Source: CAVYUC01 sp963771595 (lineage in GTDB: Bacteria; Bacteroidota; Bacteroidia; Bacteroidales; Prolixibacteraceae). Taken from it: 64,000 bases of DNA. Made by a program: the position numbers and the translations under genes. The DNA lies in contig CAVYUC010000004.1 in NCBI GenBank assembly GCA_963771595.1, positions 124,001 to 188,000 of the forward strand, read 5' to 3'. Below the pieces are notes generated by a model. It searched no databases, was not told where the DNA came from, and was given only the letters and a program-made list of their open reading frames with translations. The stretch's first letter is position 1. Every line of letters starts with the position of its first letter. Positions 1 to 10,313 of the stretch are shown here, piece by piece.

Positions 1-18
1 ACTGCGACTGCCAACTTC

Positions 19-1540
19 CTAATATCCCCTTATTTCCTTCAGTTTTGATTTCAGTTCCTCTACTTTTTCCGGTTCCGATAAATAAAGATTTTGCTGTTCC
101 TGAGGGTCGGTTTTCAGATTGTACAACTGACCTTCGGGATCGCCGGGAGTAGGTGTTGGATTTTTGGGGTCTGAGAATCCGCCGGAGCCAAGACCTTCAA
201 TCATTTTCCATTCGCCATCGCGGATGGCAAATTTGCCCGAGCCCGAATGATGAATTACCGGTGGCCGATCTATGGAATCCTGATTTCCAAGAAGTATGGG
301 CAGCAGCGAGTAGCTGTCCTGAGGATTTGCACTTGCCGGTGCACCAAGTAAATCCCGGACTGTGGCAAAAAAATCGGTAAGCGAAGTTGTTTGGTCGGAA
401 AATGATCCGCCTTCGATTTTTCCAGGCCATTTCACCATAAACGGGATGTGGTGGCCGCCTTCCCAGGCGTCGCTTTTCATTCCCCGGAAGGTATAATTTG
501 AGCGGTGGTTGTACTTTTCGATAAACTGCGGCCGCCAGTATGCACCGTTGTCGCTGGTGAAAAATACAATGGTGTTATCCTCCATTCCGTTTTCCCTCAA
601 GGTTTTCAGAATTTGTCCCACATGGTCGTCCACCTCCTGCACGTAATCGCCGTATTCATCCACTTCCGATGTTCCTTTGAAATTTTTATCAGGAACCCAT
701 GGAGTGTGTGGTGCATTCATCGGGAAATAAAGGAAAAAGGGTTTTTCTGCACTTTTCTGGCCGAGGATTAATTCTTTTGCCTTGCTGGTAAAAGTGGGTA
801 AAACGCTTGTAAAATTAAATGAAGGCGCCATTCTTCCGGGGCGCCAGAACGGGCCGGTGGCATATATTTCGGCATCCAGCGCACTTCCTGGCGTTGAATC
901 AGTGGGTGCTTCCACAGCAATATTATTTTCGATGTACATGTATGGCTCAAAATCGAGTGATGCCGGCAAGACATACGAATAATTAAATCCGGCATCCAAG
1001 GGCCCACCTTTTGCCGGTTGACTAAAATCAATTTGATCCGCATCGTTAAAAGCCTTTAGTTCCTGCGAAAATTCAACTCCCGGTTCGCCGGAATGGTAAC
1101 TGCCGTCTTTTAACTTGAAATCGATACCCAGATGCCATTTGCCAATGCAGGCTGTGGTGTAGCCATGTTCATTAAGAAATTTGGCAACAGTAGCTGTATT
1201 TTTCTCAATAAGCGATGGACTGTATCCCAGCAAAACCCCGCTTTTCATCCGGCTGCGCCAGGCATATTGTCCAGTCAGAATTCCATATCTGGTGGGAGTA
1301 CAAACTGATGAATTGGAATGGGCATCGCGGAAAACCATGGCTTCTTCAGTCAGTTTATCAATATTGTGGCGTTTTTATTTTTGAATCAGCGTTTAATGCA
1401 GAAATATCGCCGTAACCAAGATCGTCGGCGAGAATGTAAACAATATTGGGTTTTTCGGGTGGTTTTTCTTTGCTGTTACAGGCATTCAATACAATTATAA
1501 GGAGAACAATACCTGCAAGCCATGCAGTTCTTTTTTTCAT
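19..1540 (-). pseudogene. Cys-type (S1 family) sulfatase, broken by one frameshift
   Basis: Predicted exported sulfatase lipoprotein that would remove sulfate esters from glycans. The first part (1540-1358) has a lipoprotein signal ending in LNAC and the metal-binding motif ILADDLGYGD. The second part (from about 1366 down to 19) carries SVCTPTRYGILTGQ, whose Cys is the one converted to formylglycine in active enzymes, then GKWHLG and the metal-binding TSDNGAYW. An extra G at about 1366 on the + strand puts a TGA right after KTPQY. Removing it gives KTPNIDKLTEEAM and one 506-residue protein, a normal S1 sulfatase length. It lies 42 bp downstream of the DUF1460 gene, so the two may be co-transcribed. 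Both halves look conserved, so this is either a recent mutation or a sequencing error. The substrate cannot be inferred. Confidence 0.85.
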
Positions 1541-1582
1541 ACTAGTTTAGATTTAGGCTTAAAATTAATTGAACACAAGTTT

Positions 1583-2464
1583 TTAAAGTGGCCGCGCAAC
1601 CATTATTCCCGTAGCCGATTTGCTGTTTTTTAAATATTCTTCCAGTGTTTCATTTGAAACAATGACCTGATGTGCGGCAGAGGAAGCGTGTAAAAGGTGA
1701 ATTCTGCCATCTTCGTTTCGTTTTAAAATCACGACATGCGAAATATCAAGCCCGCCAATATTTGTAGTAATTCCTGCAATGTCACCATCTTTTAATTTAT
1801 CTTCCACTTCAGAAATTTTATCTTCAGGAATATAATACATTTCCCGTTTTGAAATTTCATTTTCCTGATTGGAAATTCTTTCAACCATTTCATTATTGTT
1901 TTTTAATTGGTTGTAGCTTTCAGGATGGGTGCTCATAAAATTAATCTTCTTTGAATAAGGAGTTTCTGCAAGTTCTTTTGAAACATTTTTTACCAATCCT
2001 TTTTCCTGATTATTATAAATCCAGTCGCTGAAATAGTGCAGGCGTGATGGATATTCATCAATTTCACCATTGCGGTACCTCACTTTTTGCAATTCACCGG
2101 CGAATTCCTCAAATGATGGATTTTCGCTTTTTACTGCATTGGCAATGGCAAGGGCGTTTTCGGCAAAAGTTGTGCAATCAAGCTCGCGGACATTAACAAC
2201 AAGTTCTTCTTTCGGAGTTTCAAGTGTATTGGCAACGTACGGCGTATTTTTTAAAAGCAGTCCGACTTCCACCACCAGCTCCGAAACGGATTTGTTTTTA
2301 TCATCGGAAAGCTGCTGAAGGATGTTTTCAACTATTTCCCTGTCTCTTTCCTGATAGACTATTCCTTCCAGCTGGTTTTCCGAAACTGCATTGCTTGTTG
2401 GACTGCATGACGCAAGGATAAAAAACAGAAATGTAATTGAATTTTCAAAATTAAAGTATTTCAT
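1583..2464 (-). CDS. DUF1460 lipoprotein, NlpC/P60-like amidase fold
   Basis: Predicted periplasmic lipoprotein of the DUF1460 family, whose members have an NlpC/P60-like cysteine hydrolase fold and are thought to act on peptidoglycan fragments or related amides. The N-terminus has a hydrophobic signal ending in ILASC. The motif LDCTTFAENAL holds the likely catalytic Cys, and DISHVVIL plus LLHASS near the C-terminus supply the likely His and following strand. I chose the ATG at 2464 because the only start further upstream in this frame is a TTG nine bases earlier, outside the signal sequence. Length (293 residues) is normal for the family. It is followed after 42 bp by the sulfatase gene on the same strand. 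The family assignment is firm; the exact substrate is not known. Confidence 0.85.
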   Translation of the reverse strand: MKYFNFENSITFLFFILASCSPTSNAVSENQLEGIVYQERDREIVENILQQLSDDKNKSVSELVVEVGLLLKNTPYVANTLETPKEELVVNVRELDCTTFAENALAIANAVKSENPSFEEFAGELQKVRYRNGEIDEYPSRLHYFSDWIYNNQEKGLVKNVSKELAETPYSKKINFMSTHPESYNQLKNNNEMVERISNQENEISKREMYYIPEDKISEVEDKLKDGDIAGITTNIGGLDISHVVILKRNEDGRIHLLHASSAAHQVIVSNETLEEYLKNSKSATGIMVARPL

Positions 2465-2713
2465 TTCTTTCAAATTTACAAAGTTTTTTTTACCGTGAAA
2501 AAATTGGGTTCAATATAACGGTATCTTCCAATAAAACATTCGGGAAATCGTGTATGTTCGAATCTGCCCGATATTATTTACCGGTTCCCGTAAATGTCCC
2601 CGTAGTTTTTTATTTTTCACAGGAAGGATGTATGAATTATTTTTATATTCGTTGTATTCTTTTGAAAGTCTGTTGAAGTGCAGAATAATATAATAAATCA
2701 AACGAACAATAAA

Positions 2714-4000
2714 ATGGATAAAGTTCTTGCCAGAAAACGCTGGTACCGGTTGATACCTGTCGCTTTTATTACTTACAGCCTTGCCTATCTGGATCGGGCA
2801 AATTATGGATTTGCCGCTGCGGGTGGTATGGCTGAAGACTTAAATATCACAGCAGCTATGTCATCTTTACTGGGATCTTTATTCTTTCTCGGTTATTTCT
2901 TTTTTCAAATTCCGGGAGCACTTTACGCGGCAAATAAAAGTGCCAAAAAGTTAATATTCTGGTCACTGATTCTTTGGGGAGCTTTAGCCATGGCCACTGG
3001 TATGATTAGTAATGTGAACGCATTAATTGGAATACGGTTTTTGCTTGGTGTTGTAGAAAGTGCTGTTATGCCTTCGATGCTGATTTTTTTAAGCAGATGG
3101 TTTACAAAAGCTGAACGTTCGAGGGCAAATACCTTCTTAATTTTGGGAAATCCGGTTACTATTTTATGGATGTCAGTTTTATCCGGATATTTAATTGATG
3201 TTGTTGGTTGGCGGTGGATGTTTATCCTGGAAGGATTTCCTGCAATTCTCTGGGCATTCCTTTGGTGGTATATTGTGGTTGATAAACCTAAAAATGCCAA
3301 ATGGTTGACAAGCCGGGAAAAAAATGATTTACAGGAAAAACTGGATTTGGAGCAACAAAATATTAAGCCCGTAAAAAATTATGCTGAAGCTTTTAAATCG
3401 AAAGTTGTTGTACTGTTGTGTCTTCAATATGCTTTATGGTGCATTGGTGTTTATGGATTTGTGATGTGGCTGCCTTCCATTCTTAATGCTGCTCCCGATG
3501 CAAATATTGTTACAACCGGATGGCTGGCATCTGTTCCATACATTTTGGCAATAATTGGTATGTTGGCTGCCTCTTATTTTTCTGATAAAACATTAAACAG
3601 GAAAGCTTTTATCTGGCCGTTTTTATTTATCGGTGCACTGGCTTTTTATGGCTCTTATTTGGTAGGGACGAGTAATTTCTGGTTGTCGTTTGTATTGCTC
3701 GTTATCGCCGGCGGAGCAATGTATGCACCTTACGGACCATTTTTCGCAGTAATTACTGAGGTGCTGCCCCGGAACGTTTCCGGCGGAGCAATTGCCCTGA
3801 TTAACAGCATGGGAGCTTTAGGTTCATTTCTTGGTGCTTATATCGTTGGATATTTAAACGGAACAACAGGTGGATTCGGCGCTTCCTATATATTTATGGC
3901 GGGGTCACTTTTTATATCTGCAGTTTTAACAATCATAGCCATTAAAAAACAACAAACTGAAGTTCCCGTTAAACAGGTTATAACTGTGCCCCGAAATTGA
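2714..4000 (+). CDS. MFS transporter, anion:cation symporter (ACS) type
   Basis: Inner-membrane major facilitator of about 428 residues with twelve predicted membrane segments. The pattern RLIPVAFITYSLAYLDRANYG at the start and the early hydrophobic pairs resemble the anion:cation symporter group, which includes sugar-acid and phthalate transporters. The middle loop is hydrophilic (KPKNAKWLTSREKNDL), as usual between the two six-helix halves. The frame is open from a GTG at 2678, but the ATG at 2714 (MDKVLARKRW) fits better with the first helix. It stands alone on the + strand, opposite the DUF1460 gene. Substrate is unknown; ACS members often carry organic anions such as hexuronates, which would suit a glycan degrader, but that is inference. 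Confidence 0.85.
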   Translation: MDKVLARKRWYRLIPVAFITYSLAYLDRANYGFAAAGGMAEDLNITAAMSSLLGSLFFLGYFFFQIPGALYAANKSAKKLIFWSLILWGALAMATGMISNVNALIGIRFLLGVVESAVMPSMLIFLSRWFTKAERSRANTFLILGNPVTILWMSVLSGYLIDVVGWRWMFILEGFPAILWAFLWWYIVVDKPKNAKWLTSREKNDLQEKLDLEQQNIKPVKNYAEAFKSKVVVLLCLQYALWCIGVYGFVMWLPSILNAAPDANIVTTGWLASVPYILAIIGMLAASYFSDKTLNRKAFIWPFLFIGALAFYGSYLVGTSNFWLSFVLLVIAGGAMYAPYGPFFAVITEVLPRNVSGGAIALINSMGALGSFLGAYIVGYLNGTTGGFGASYIFMAGSLFISAVLTIIAIKKQQTEVPVKQVITVPRN

Positions 4001-4075
4001 TTTGTTGTTGATTTCTCTCCAATTTTAATTTCAGACAAAAAAATCTTTTCTTTGCACTGCCAAAATTTTATAGGG

Positions 4076-5380
4076 ATGGAAAAGAAGAGAGTGAATGTGG
4101 TTACAATGGGTTGTTCTAAAAACCTTGTCGATTCGGAGGTTTTGTTAAATCAACTGGAAAAAGGGAAGTTTGAGGTAATGCATGATTCCAGTGAAACCAG
4201 GTTTGATGCCGTTTTTGTAAATACCTGTGGGTTTATCCACGATGCCAAACAGGAATCAATTGATATGATTCTGGATTATGCCGAAGCCAAAAAGCGTGGC
4301 GAAATCAACAAGTTATTTGTCATGGGGTGCCTTTCCGAAAGGTATCAAAAAGATTTGGAAACCGAAATCCCGGAAGTGGACCGTTATTTTGGCAAATTCG
4401 ATTTAAAAGCAATGGTTGATGAACTGAAAGTAACTTATCATCCCGAATATATTTACGAACGAAAAATTACCACACCATCGCATTTTGCTTACCTTAAAAT
4501 TTCGGAAGGTTGCAACCGTTCCTGTTCTTTTTGCGCCATCCCGCAGATGACCGGCCGTCACAAATCCAAAACAATTGAAACCCTGGTCAAAGAGGCACGA
4601 TATCTTGCAAAAAAAGGGGTGAAGGAAATCCTTCTCATTGCACAGGATCTGTCGTATTACGGTATTGATATCTACGGAAAAAACCGGCTCGCTGAAGTAA
4701 TGGAACGGATAGCAGAAATTGAGGGAATTGAATGGATTCGGTTGCACTATTTATATCCAACCAAATTTCCATATGAAATCCTGCCGGTAATGCGCGAAAA
4801 TCCGAAAGTTTGCAAATACCTCGACATGCCACTGCAGCATATTGCCAACCCGGTGCTTAAAAATATGATGCGCCATGTTACCCGCGAAGAAACCGAAGCA
4901 TTAATTCAAAGAATAAAGGAAGAAGTTCCTGGAGTGGTTTTGCGAACCACAATCCTTGTCGGTTTTCCAGGCGAAACTGACAAAGATATTGAAGAGCTGA
5001 AACAATTTATCAGGGAAGTCAAATTTGAAAAACTGGGTGTATTTCCTTATTCTGAAGAAGAAGGAACTTATGCAGCCAAAAAGTTTGAAGACAATGTTCC
5101 CGATGAGGTTAAGCAAGACCGGGCAAATGAAATAATGGAAGTACAACAACAGGTTTCCGCCGAACTTAACAGGCAGAAAATCGGACAATCATTTATGGTT
5201 ATTATCGACAGGAAAGAAGGTGAATTCTATATTGGCCGAACGGAATTTGATTCGCCGGAAGTGGATGGAGAAGTGCTGATTTCTTCAGAAACGGAATTAC
5301 AAAAAGGAAGTTTTGTAAAAGTTGAAATTACTGGTGCAGAAGATTATGATTTGTATGGATGTGTAATTCACTCAGTTTAG
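4076..5380 (+). CDS. rimO: Ribosomal protein uS12 methylthiotransferase RimO
   Basis: Radical-SAM enzyme that adds a methylthio group to the conserved aspartate of ribosomal protein S12. The N-terminal UPF0004 domain has GCSKNLVDSE and two further conserved cysteines (NTCGFI, MGCLSE). The radical-SAM cluster motif is CNRSCSFC near residue 145, and a TRAM-like RNA-binding end follows (YIGRTEFDSPEVDGEVLI). The order of domains and the GCSKN signature separate it from MiaB. The ATG at 4076, preceded by AGGG, is preferred to an in-frame TTG 24 bases upstream. Length (434 residues) is typical. Cytoplasmic housekeeping gene. Confidence 0.95.
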   Translation: MEKKRVNVVTMGCSKNLVDSEVLLNQLEKGKFEVMHDSSETRFDAVFVNTCGFIHDAKQESIDMILDYAEAKKRGEINKLFVMGCLSERYQKDLETEIPEVDRYFGKFDLKAMVDELKVTYHPEYIYERKITTPSHFAYLKISEGCNRSCSFCAIPQMTGRHKSKTIETLVKEARYLAKKGVKEILLIAQDLSYYGIDIYGKNRLAEVMERIAEIEGIEWIRLHYLYPTKFPYEILPVMRENPKVCKYLDMPLQHIANPVLKNMMRHVTREETEALIQRIKEEVPGVVLRTTILVGFPGETDKDIEELKQFIREVKFEKLGVFPYSEEEGTYAAKKFEDNVPDEVKQDRANEIMEVQQQVSAELNRQKIGQSFMVIIDRKEGEFYIGRTEFDSPEVDGEVLISSETELQKGSFVKVEITGAEDYDLYGCVIHSV

Positions 5381-5467
5381 CTGATGATTTAGGGTTTTGG
5401 AAAAGTTATTAAGATTGGGATTTGGTTACGCTCAATCAACGATAAATTGCTTCTAAATTACAATTTA

Positions 5468-5499
5468 TTGCATATCGCTATAGATTAAAATTATCTTTG
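5468..5499 (+). promoter_or_regulatory. Bacteroidota-type promoter upstream of the nitronate monooxygenase gene
   Basis: TATCTTTG at 5492-5499 matches the TAnnTTTG -7 element used by the primary sigma factor of Bacteroidota. A TTG at 5468-5470 stands 21 bases upstream as the -33 element. The start codon follows 27 bases after the -7 box, a normal leader length. Confidence 0.6.
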
Positions 5500-5526
5500 C
5501 AGTATTGAATATTTAGAAGTTATAAA

Positions 5527-6606
5527 ATGAAAGCATTAAATATTGGCGATTTAACAATAAAATTGCCTATTATCCAGGGAGGTATGGGAATCGGAATTTC
5601 CATGTCGCGACTGGCATCCGCCGTGGCCAATGAAGGAGGTGTTGGTGTAATTGCTGCTGTGGGTCTCGGAATGTTTGAAAAAGATTTTGCACGCGATTTT
5701 ATCGATGCAAATATCCGGGCCTTGAAACGCGAAATTCAAACTGCACGCGAAAAAACCAGCGGAGTAATTGGCGTAAATATTATGGTTGCGCTAACCAATT
5801 TTTCAGACATGGTAAAAACTGCCATTTCCGAAAAAGTGGACATCATTTTTTCGGGCGCCGGATTACCGCTGAATTTACCTGAATACCTGACGAATGAATC
5901 AAAAACCAAACTTGTTCCTATTGTTTCTTCAGGAAGGGCAGCCGAAATTATTTGTAAAAAGTGGAAAGATATTTACAATTATCTTCCTGATGCATTTGTA
6001 GTGGAAGGTCCAAAAGCCGGCGGTCACCTCGGTTTTAAACGCGAACAACTGGATAATCCGGATTTCGCACTTGAAAAACTTGTTCCCGATGTAGTTGCGC
6101 ATGTTAAACCTTTTGAGGAAAAATACAACAAGGCTATTCCTGTAATTGCTGCCGGAGGAATTTATACCGGTTCTGATATAAAAAATATTATGGACTTGGG
6201 TGCTTCCGGCGTACAAATGGGAACCCGGTTTGTAACTACCAACGAATGCGACGCTTCGGAGGCGTTTAAACAAACGTATATTGATTCTTCGGAAGAAGAC
6301 ATGGAAATTATTCAAAGTCCGGTAGGAATGCCGGGGCGGGCTATTAAAAACCAGTTTATTGAAAAAATTAACCGCGGGGAAAAGCGTCCGGTGAAATGTC
6401 CGTATAAATGTTTAAAAACCTGTGATATTTCCAAGACGCCGTATTGCATTTTTGCCGCACTCATGAGCGCCATGAAAGGTAATTTCTTTAATGGTTACGC
6501 TTTTGCAGGAGCCAACGCATTTCGAGCAACGCGGATTATTTCTGTGAAAGAAACATTTGATTCGATTTTACAGGAATTTAAAGACGCAGTTTCTTCTTCA
6601 AAATAA
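5527..6606 (+). CDS. Nitronate monooxygenase family FMN enzyme
   Basis: Cytoplasmic TIM-barrel FMN enzyme of the nitronate monooxygenase/2-nitropropane dioxygenase family (359 residues). Recognised by IIQGGMGIGIS at the N-terminus, GPKAGGHLG in the middle and AAGGIYTGSDI with GASGVQMGTRF for phosphate binding. The family oxidises toxic alkyl nitronates, but close relatives include the FabK enoyl-ACP reductase, so the reaction is not certain. The C-terminal part has a cysteine-rich stretch (CPYKC, KTCDISKTPYC), seen in one subgroup of this family. It has its own promoter and ends at a strong hairpin, so it is likely a single-gene unit. Confidence 0.85.
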   Translation: MKALNIGDLTIKLPIIQGGMGIGISMSRLASAVANEGGVGVIAAVGLGMFEKDFARDFIDANIRALKREIQTAREKTSGVIGVNIMVALTNFSDMVKTAISEKVDIIFSGAGLPLNLPEYLTNESKTKLVPIVSSGRAAEIICKKWKDIYNYLPDAFVVEGPKAGGHLGFKREQLDNPDFALEKLVPDVVAHVKPFEEKYNKAIPVIAAGGIYTGSDIKNIMDLGASGVQMGTRFVTTNECDASEAFKQTYIDSSEEDMEIIQSPVGMPGRAIKNQFIEKINRGEKRPVKCPYKCLKTCDISKTPYCIFAALMSAMKGNFFNGYAFAGANAFRATRIISVKETFDSILQEFKDAVSSSK

Positions 6607-6629
6607 TAAGGATTGAAATTATAAAATGG

Positions 6630-6665
6630 CAGAGGTGCAAATTATTGTGCCTCTGTTTTTATTTT
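6630..6665 (+). terminator. Rho-independent terminator
   Basis: CAGAGGTGCA (6630-6639) pairs with TGTGCCTCTG (6646-6655), including two G-T pairs, and is followed by TTTTTATTTT. It closes the nitronate monooxygenase gene and overlaps the end of the opposing gene. Confidence 0.8.
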
Positions 6666-7237
6666 CCCTTTCGCCAGCGCCTGGTTACGGTTTTTAGAGG
6701 AAATACACCGTGGCTGACAAAACGCACATCTTCAATGGAATAAAATGCTTTTGGGTTGTAAAGTTTAATTTTTTCAACTATCCGTGGGAGTTCAGTTCTT
6801 TTAATAATGGAGTAAATTATACTCACTTCTTCGTTGCCACCCATTGCATCCTGGTGGGTAATTCCATAACCGGCTGCCTTTAAATTTTCAATCAAAGTAT
6901 CAGCGCTTTTCCTGGTTATTATCTGGATTTTAACAATTCCCATGGCCAGTTTTTCCTCAATTTGCAATCCGATGTAATTTCCGGTTGCAAACCCGGCTCC
7001 GTAACCAAAATAACAGAGCCAGTTGTCGAGGTTTTCAAAAATGCGGGAAATTGCCAGCAGCCAAACCAGCACTTCAAAAAAACCAAGTATCGGCGCCCAT
7101 ATTTTTTGACCTTTTGCAACCATTACAATTCGAATGGTGCCGATGGTAACATCAATAATGCGGGCTAAAAATATAAGCAGTGGGAGAATTAAGTAATTAA
7201 AAAGCGGACCGTTAAACAGTGAATCTAAAAATGACAT
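6659..7237 (-). CDS. DUF5698/DUF2179 membrane protein (UPF0316 type)
   Basis: Membrane protein of 192 residues. The first part has three hydrophobic helices (YLILPLLIFLARIIDVTIGT, the GFFEVLVWLLAISRI region and a third near residue 65), matching DUF5698. The second part is a soluble DUF2179-like domain with KIQIITRKSADTLIENL and YSIEDVRFVSHG. This arrangement is the UPF0316 family, whose function is not established; the DUF2179 domain is usually regarded as a small ligand-binding domain. The gene faces the nitronate monooxygenase gene tail to tail and lies just after prfC on the same strand (52 bp). Confidence 0.8.
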   Translation of the reverse strand: MSFLDSLFNGPLFNYLILPLLIFLARIIDVTIGTIRIVMVAKGQKIWAPILGFFEVLVWLLAISRIFENLDNWLCYFGYGAGFATGNYIGLQIEEKLAMGIVKIQIITRKSADTLIENLKAAGYGITHQDAMGGNEEVSIIYSIIKRTELPRIVEKIKLYNPKAFYSIEDVRFVSHGVFPLKTVTRRWRKGK

Positions 7238-7289
7238 TTTTGTTTTTTGACAAAATTAGGAAATGCGGAAGTATTAATGAAACCAACGG

Positions 7290-8864
7290 CTAGAATTCCG
7301 AAGTAAAGTGAAATTTTATTTTCTTGAATTCATCCTGCGCCATTTGTAAAATGAAAGATGAATCGGCAAGAAAAACATCGCGGCCATATTTATCTTTGGC
7401 CATTTTCTGGTGTTTGCGCTTCTTGAATTCTTCCAGTTCTTTTTTATCGTCCGATTGAATCCAGCAGGCTTTGTGCATTTGCATCGGTTCGAACCGGCAT
7501 TTTGCACCATATTCATGTTCGAGTCGGTACTGAATTACTTCGAACTGGAGTTGTCCCACAGTTCCCACAATTTTACGCCCGTTAAACTGACTTGTAAAAA
7601 GCTGTGCAACGCCTTCGTCCATCAACTGATCAATCCCCTTGGCCAGTTGTTTCGATTTCATCGGATCAGCATTTTCTATATATCTGAAAAGTTCGGGCGA
7701 AAAGCTGGGCAGTCCCTTAAAATGGATTTCCTCGCCATCAGTAAGTGTATCGCCGATGATGAAATTCCCGGTATCAGGCACACCGACAATATCTCCCGGA
7801 AAAGCTTCTTCCACAATTTCTTTTTGTGAAGCCATAAAAGCAGTCGGGCTCGAAATTCGTATTGTTTTTTCGGTACGGATGTTTTTATACATCTTATTTC
7901 TTTCAAATCTTCCGGAACAAATTTTCACAAAAGCAATGCGGCTGCGATGATTGGGATCGATGTTCGCGTGAATTTTAAAAACAAACCCTGAAAATCCATT
8001 TTCATCAGGATTTACTTCACGTTCTTCAGTTGTGCTGGGACGTGGAGTAGGGGCGATTTTTACAAAGGCATCGAGCAATTCCTGAACCCCGAAATTATAT
8101 AATGCACTACCAAAAAACACCGGTGCCAAATCACCGGCCAGGTACGGATCGATTTCAAATTCGGGATAAACCCCCTGCACCAGTTCCAGTTCGTCGCGCA
8201 GCACTTGTGCATCTTTTCCTATATAATCCTCCAGTTCCGGAACCGATAAATCATCAAATTTAATACGTTCTTCAATTTGCTGAATGTCGGGTGTAAATAA
8301 TTTAAGGCTTTTCGTAAAGATGTTGTAAACGCCTTTAAAATCGGGGCCGTTATTAATGGGCCAACTTAGCGGGCGAACTTTTATTTTTAACTGGTCTTCA
8401 ATTTCATCCATCAGCGAAAACGGATCCTGCGCAGGGCGGTCCATTTTATTCACAAAAACAATTACCGGCGTTTTACGCATCCGGCAAACATTCATCAGTT
8501 TTTCGGTTTGCGGTTCCACGCCTTTGGCGGCATCAATCACAATAATTACACTATCTACTGCAGTGAGTGTGCGGAAAGTATCTTCCTGAAAATCCTGGTG
8601 CCCCGGTGTGTCAAGAATATTGATTTTATATCCGTTGTATTCAAAACCCATTACCGAAGTGGCAACGGAAATACCACGCTGCCGCTCGATTTCCATAAAA
8701 TCGGAAGTGGCTCCTTTTTTAATTTTATTGCTTTTTACAGCACCTGCCACCCGGATAGCACCACCAAAAAGCAGCAACTTTTCGGTTAAAGTTGTTTTTC
8801 CTGCATCGGGATGACTCACTATTCCAAATGTACGCCTGCGTTTTATCTCTTCCTGAAAGGTCAT
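7290..8864 (-). CDS. prfC: Peptide chain release factor 3
   Basis: Translational GTPase RF3, which removes RF1/RF2 from the ribosome after peptide release. GTPase motifs are clear: SHPDAGKTTLTEK (G1), GISVATS (G2), DTPGHQDF (G3) and NKMDR (G4). Domains II and III follow, with the RF3 C-terminal end (QFEVIQYRLEHEYGAKC). The 524-residue length is normal. I use the ATG at 8864 (MTFQEEIKRRRTFGIVSHP); the upstream TTG at 8870 adds only two residues. Housekeeping gene with no sign of damage. Confidence 0.95.
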   Translation of the reverse strand: MTFQEEIKRRRTFGIVSHPDAGKTTLTEKLLLFGGAIRVAGAVKSNKIKKGATSDFMEIERQRGISVATSVMGFEYNGYKINILDTPGHQDFQEDTFRTLTAVDSVIIVIDAAKGVEPQTEKLMNVCRMRKTPVIVFVNKMDRPAQDPFSLMDEIEDQLKIKVRPLSWPINNGPDFKGVYNIFTKSLKLFTPDIQQIEERIKFDDLSVPELEDYIGKDAQVLRDELELVQGVYPEFEIDPYLAGDLAPVFFGSALYNFGVQELLDAFVKIAPTPRPSTTEEREVNPDENGFSGFVFKIHANIDPNHRSRIAFVKICSGRFERNKMYKNIRTEKTIRISSPTAFMASQKEIVEEAFPGDIVGVPDTGNFIIGDTLTDGEEIHFKGLPSFSPELFRYIENADPMKSKQLAKGIDQLMDEGVAQLFTSQFNGRKIVGTVGQLQFEVIQYRLEHEYGAKCRFEPMQMHKACWIQSDDKKELEEFKKRKHQKMAKDKYGRDVFLADSSFILQMAQDEFKKIKFHFTSEF

Positions 8865-9034
8865 TTTCAATTCTTTATTTGAGGGCGCAAAATTAGTAAA
8901 GTAGTTTAAAGTAGAAAGTTGGGGGTGAATATTTATTTTTATTTTAGTTCAGTCTTTTTAATCTTAATTCTTATATTTTCTTTTTGCTTTCCTCAAAATA
9001 TCAGAAATATGCTCCCAGTATCTTTCATGAAATT

Positions 9035-10082
9035 TTACACTTTTTTCCCAATAATATCATTGTAGCTCATTGGTTTGTCTTCAGGATGAAATTTCCGGAC
9101 ATACAGGTCTTCGTATAAACCCGGAACTTCGGGATGAAATTGCACTGCAAACACATTCGGGAATTGCTTGTGGACAAGACCTTCCACTATTTTCCCATCT
9201 GGTGAAACTGCAGTAACTTCCAGTCCTTTCCCTATTTTTTCGGCTGCCTGATGATGACTGCTGTATACCCGGGGTTCCCAATTTCGGGGAACGTTTACAA
9301 CTTCGCCAAAAAACGGATTGTCAGAAAATTGAATTGTGTGCAGGTTAATTCCCATTAAAAGCGTATCATCCGAAATTTCCTGCCAATAATTCCGGTGCAG
9401 ATTAGTCCGGCCGGTACTTAATATTTCTTCAGGAGTTTCTGCACCGTAAACTTCTGCCGGAATATCCTGGATCAAAGTACCGCCGGTTGCTACATTCATC
9501 GTTTGCATTCCCAAACAAAAACCGGTAATAAGATAATTGGGTTTTTGCCGGAGAAACGGCTGGTAATTTTCATTTTGTGAACCCACCCAATAAGTGAAAC
9601 AGAAAAGTGGCTTCAAAGAAATGACGTTGCGGATCGGTAACCACTGAATTAGTATTTTCTTCGCCATAAATTGCCGGTGGAATATCGGGGCCGCCAAAAA
9701 AGAAGATACCAACTGAATTTTGAAAAATGGTTTTAAAATCATCGGTGCAGTTGTTTTCTTCAAAAAGGTTATTTTCATTCAGATCGCCTCTTACTTCGTG
9801 CAGGTAAAAATTCTTTAGCCCGGCCTCTTCAATATATTCTTTGGTTTGGCTAAAATCGTAGTTTTGATCGTCAAACCAAACACCCACAAATTTTATTTTT
9901 TGGGTGTTAATGTCCAGCAAACCTGCATGTTCGAGGTAGCGGATTGTTTGTATGTTTTGAACCGTTGGATTTGTGAGGATGACATATTTCTTTCGTTTAT
10001 TAAAATCATTTCTGAAAAAATCCTGGGCCGAAATATTCCAGGTGCATCCAAAAATCAGTAAAACCAAAAGTATTTTTTTCAT
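9035..10082 (-). pseudogene. Secreted class-I glutamine amidotransferase-like (C26-type) protein, one frameshift
   Basis: The N-terminal part (10082 to about 9585) begins with a signal peptide ending in WNISAQ and contains GIFFFGGPDIPP, the first conserved strand of class-I amidotransferase domains. The C-terminal part contains GFCLGMQ with the catalytic Cys and VQFHPE with the catalytic His, so the catalytic residues are present but lie after the break. The shift is at 9581-9584, where GGGTTC on the coding strand should lose one base: GGT then reads on into SQNENY. Corrected length is 348 residues. The fold is shared by gamma-glutamyl hydrolases (peptidase C26) and PuuD-like enzymes; a signal peptide suggests a periplasmic gamma-glutamyl or amide hydrolase. 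Monocistronic on the minus strand. Confidence 0.75.
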
Positions 10083-10313
10083 CAACTTACTTTTTAATAT
10101 TTTTTGATTGTTAAGTGTTTTCAAATATACAATTATACTTCGCGAAAAATGAAACCTTGGTTAAAGTTCAGCTAAATAACAGGTTTTATATTTTTACAAG
10201 CCGTTTATCTTTATACATTTGTCAATTCAACATCAACTGTAATAAACCAGGGACCCGGAATGAACCATTATTCTTATTCAACCGATTCCTGCTAAAATTT
10301 AAATACTACAAAA

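Noticed and set aside
2510..2701. Minus-strand ORF of 63 codons in the spacer between DUF1460 and the MFS gene
   Set aside because: No recognisable features; composition fits AT-rich spacer; it would cover the promoter region of both genes.
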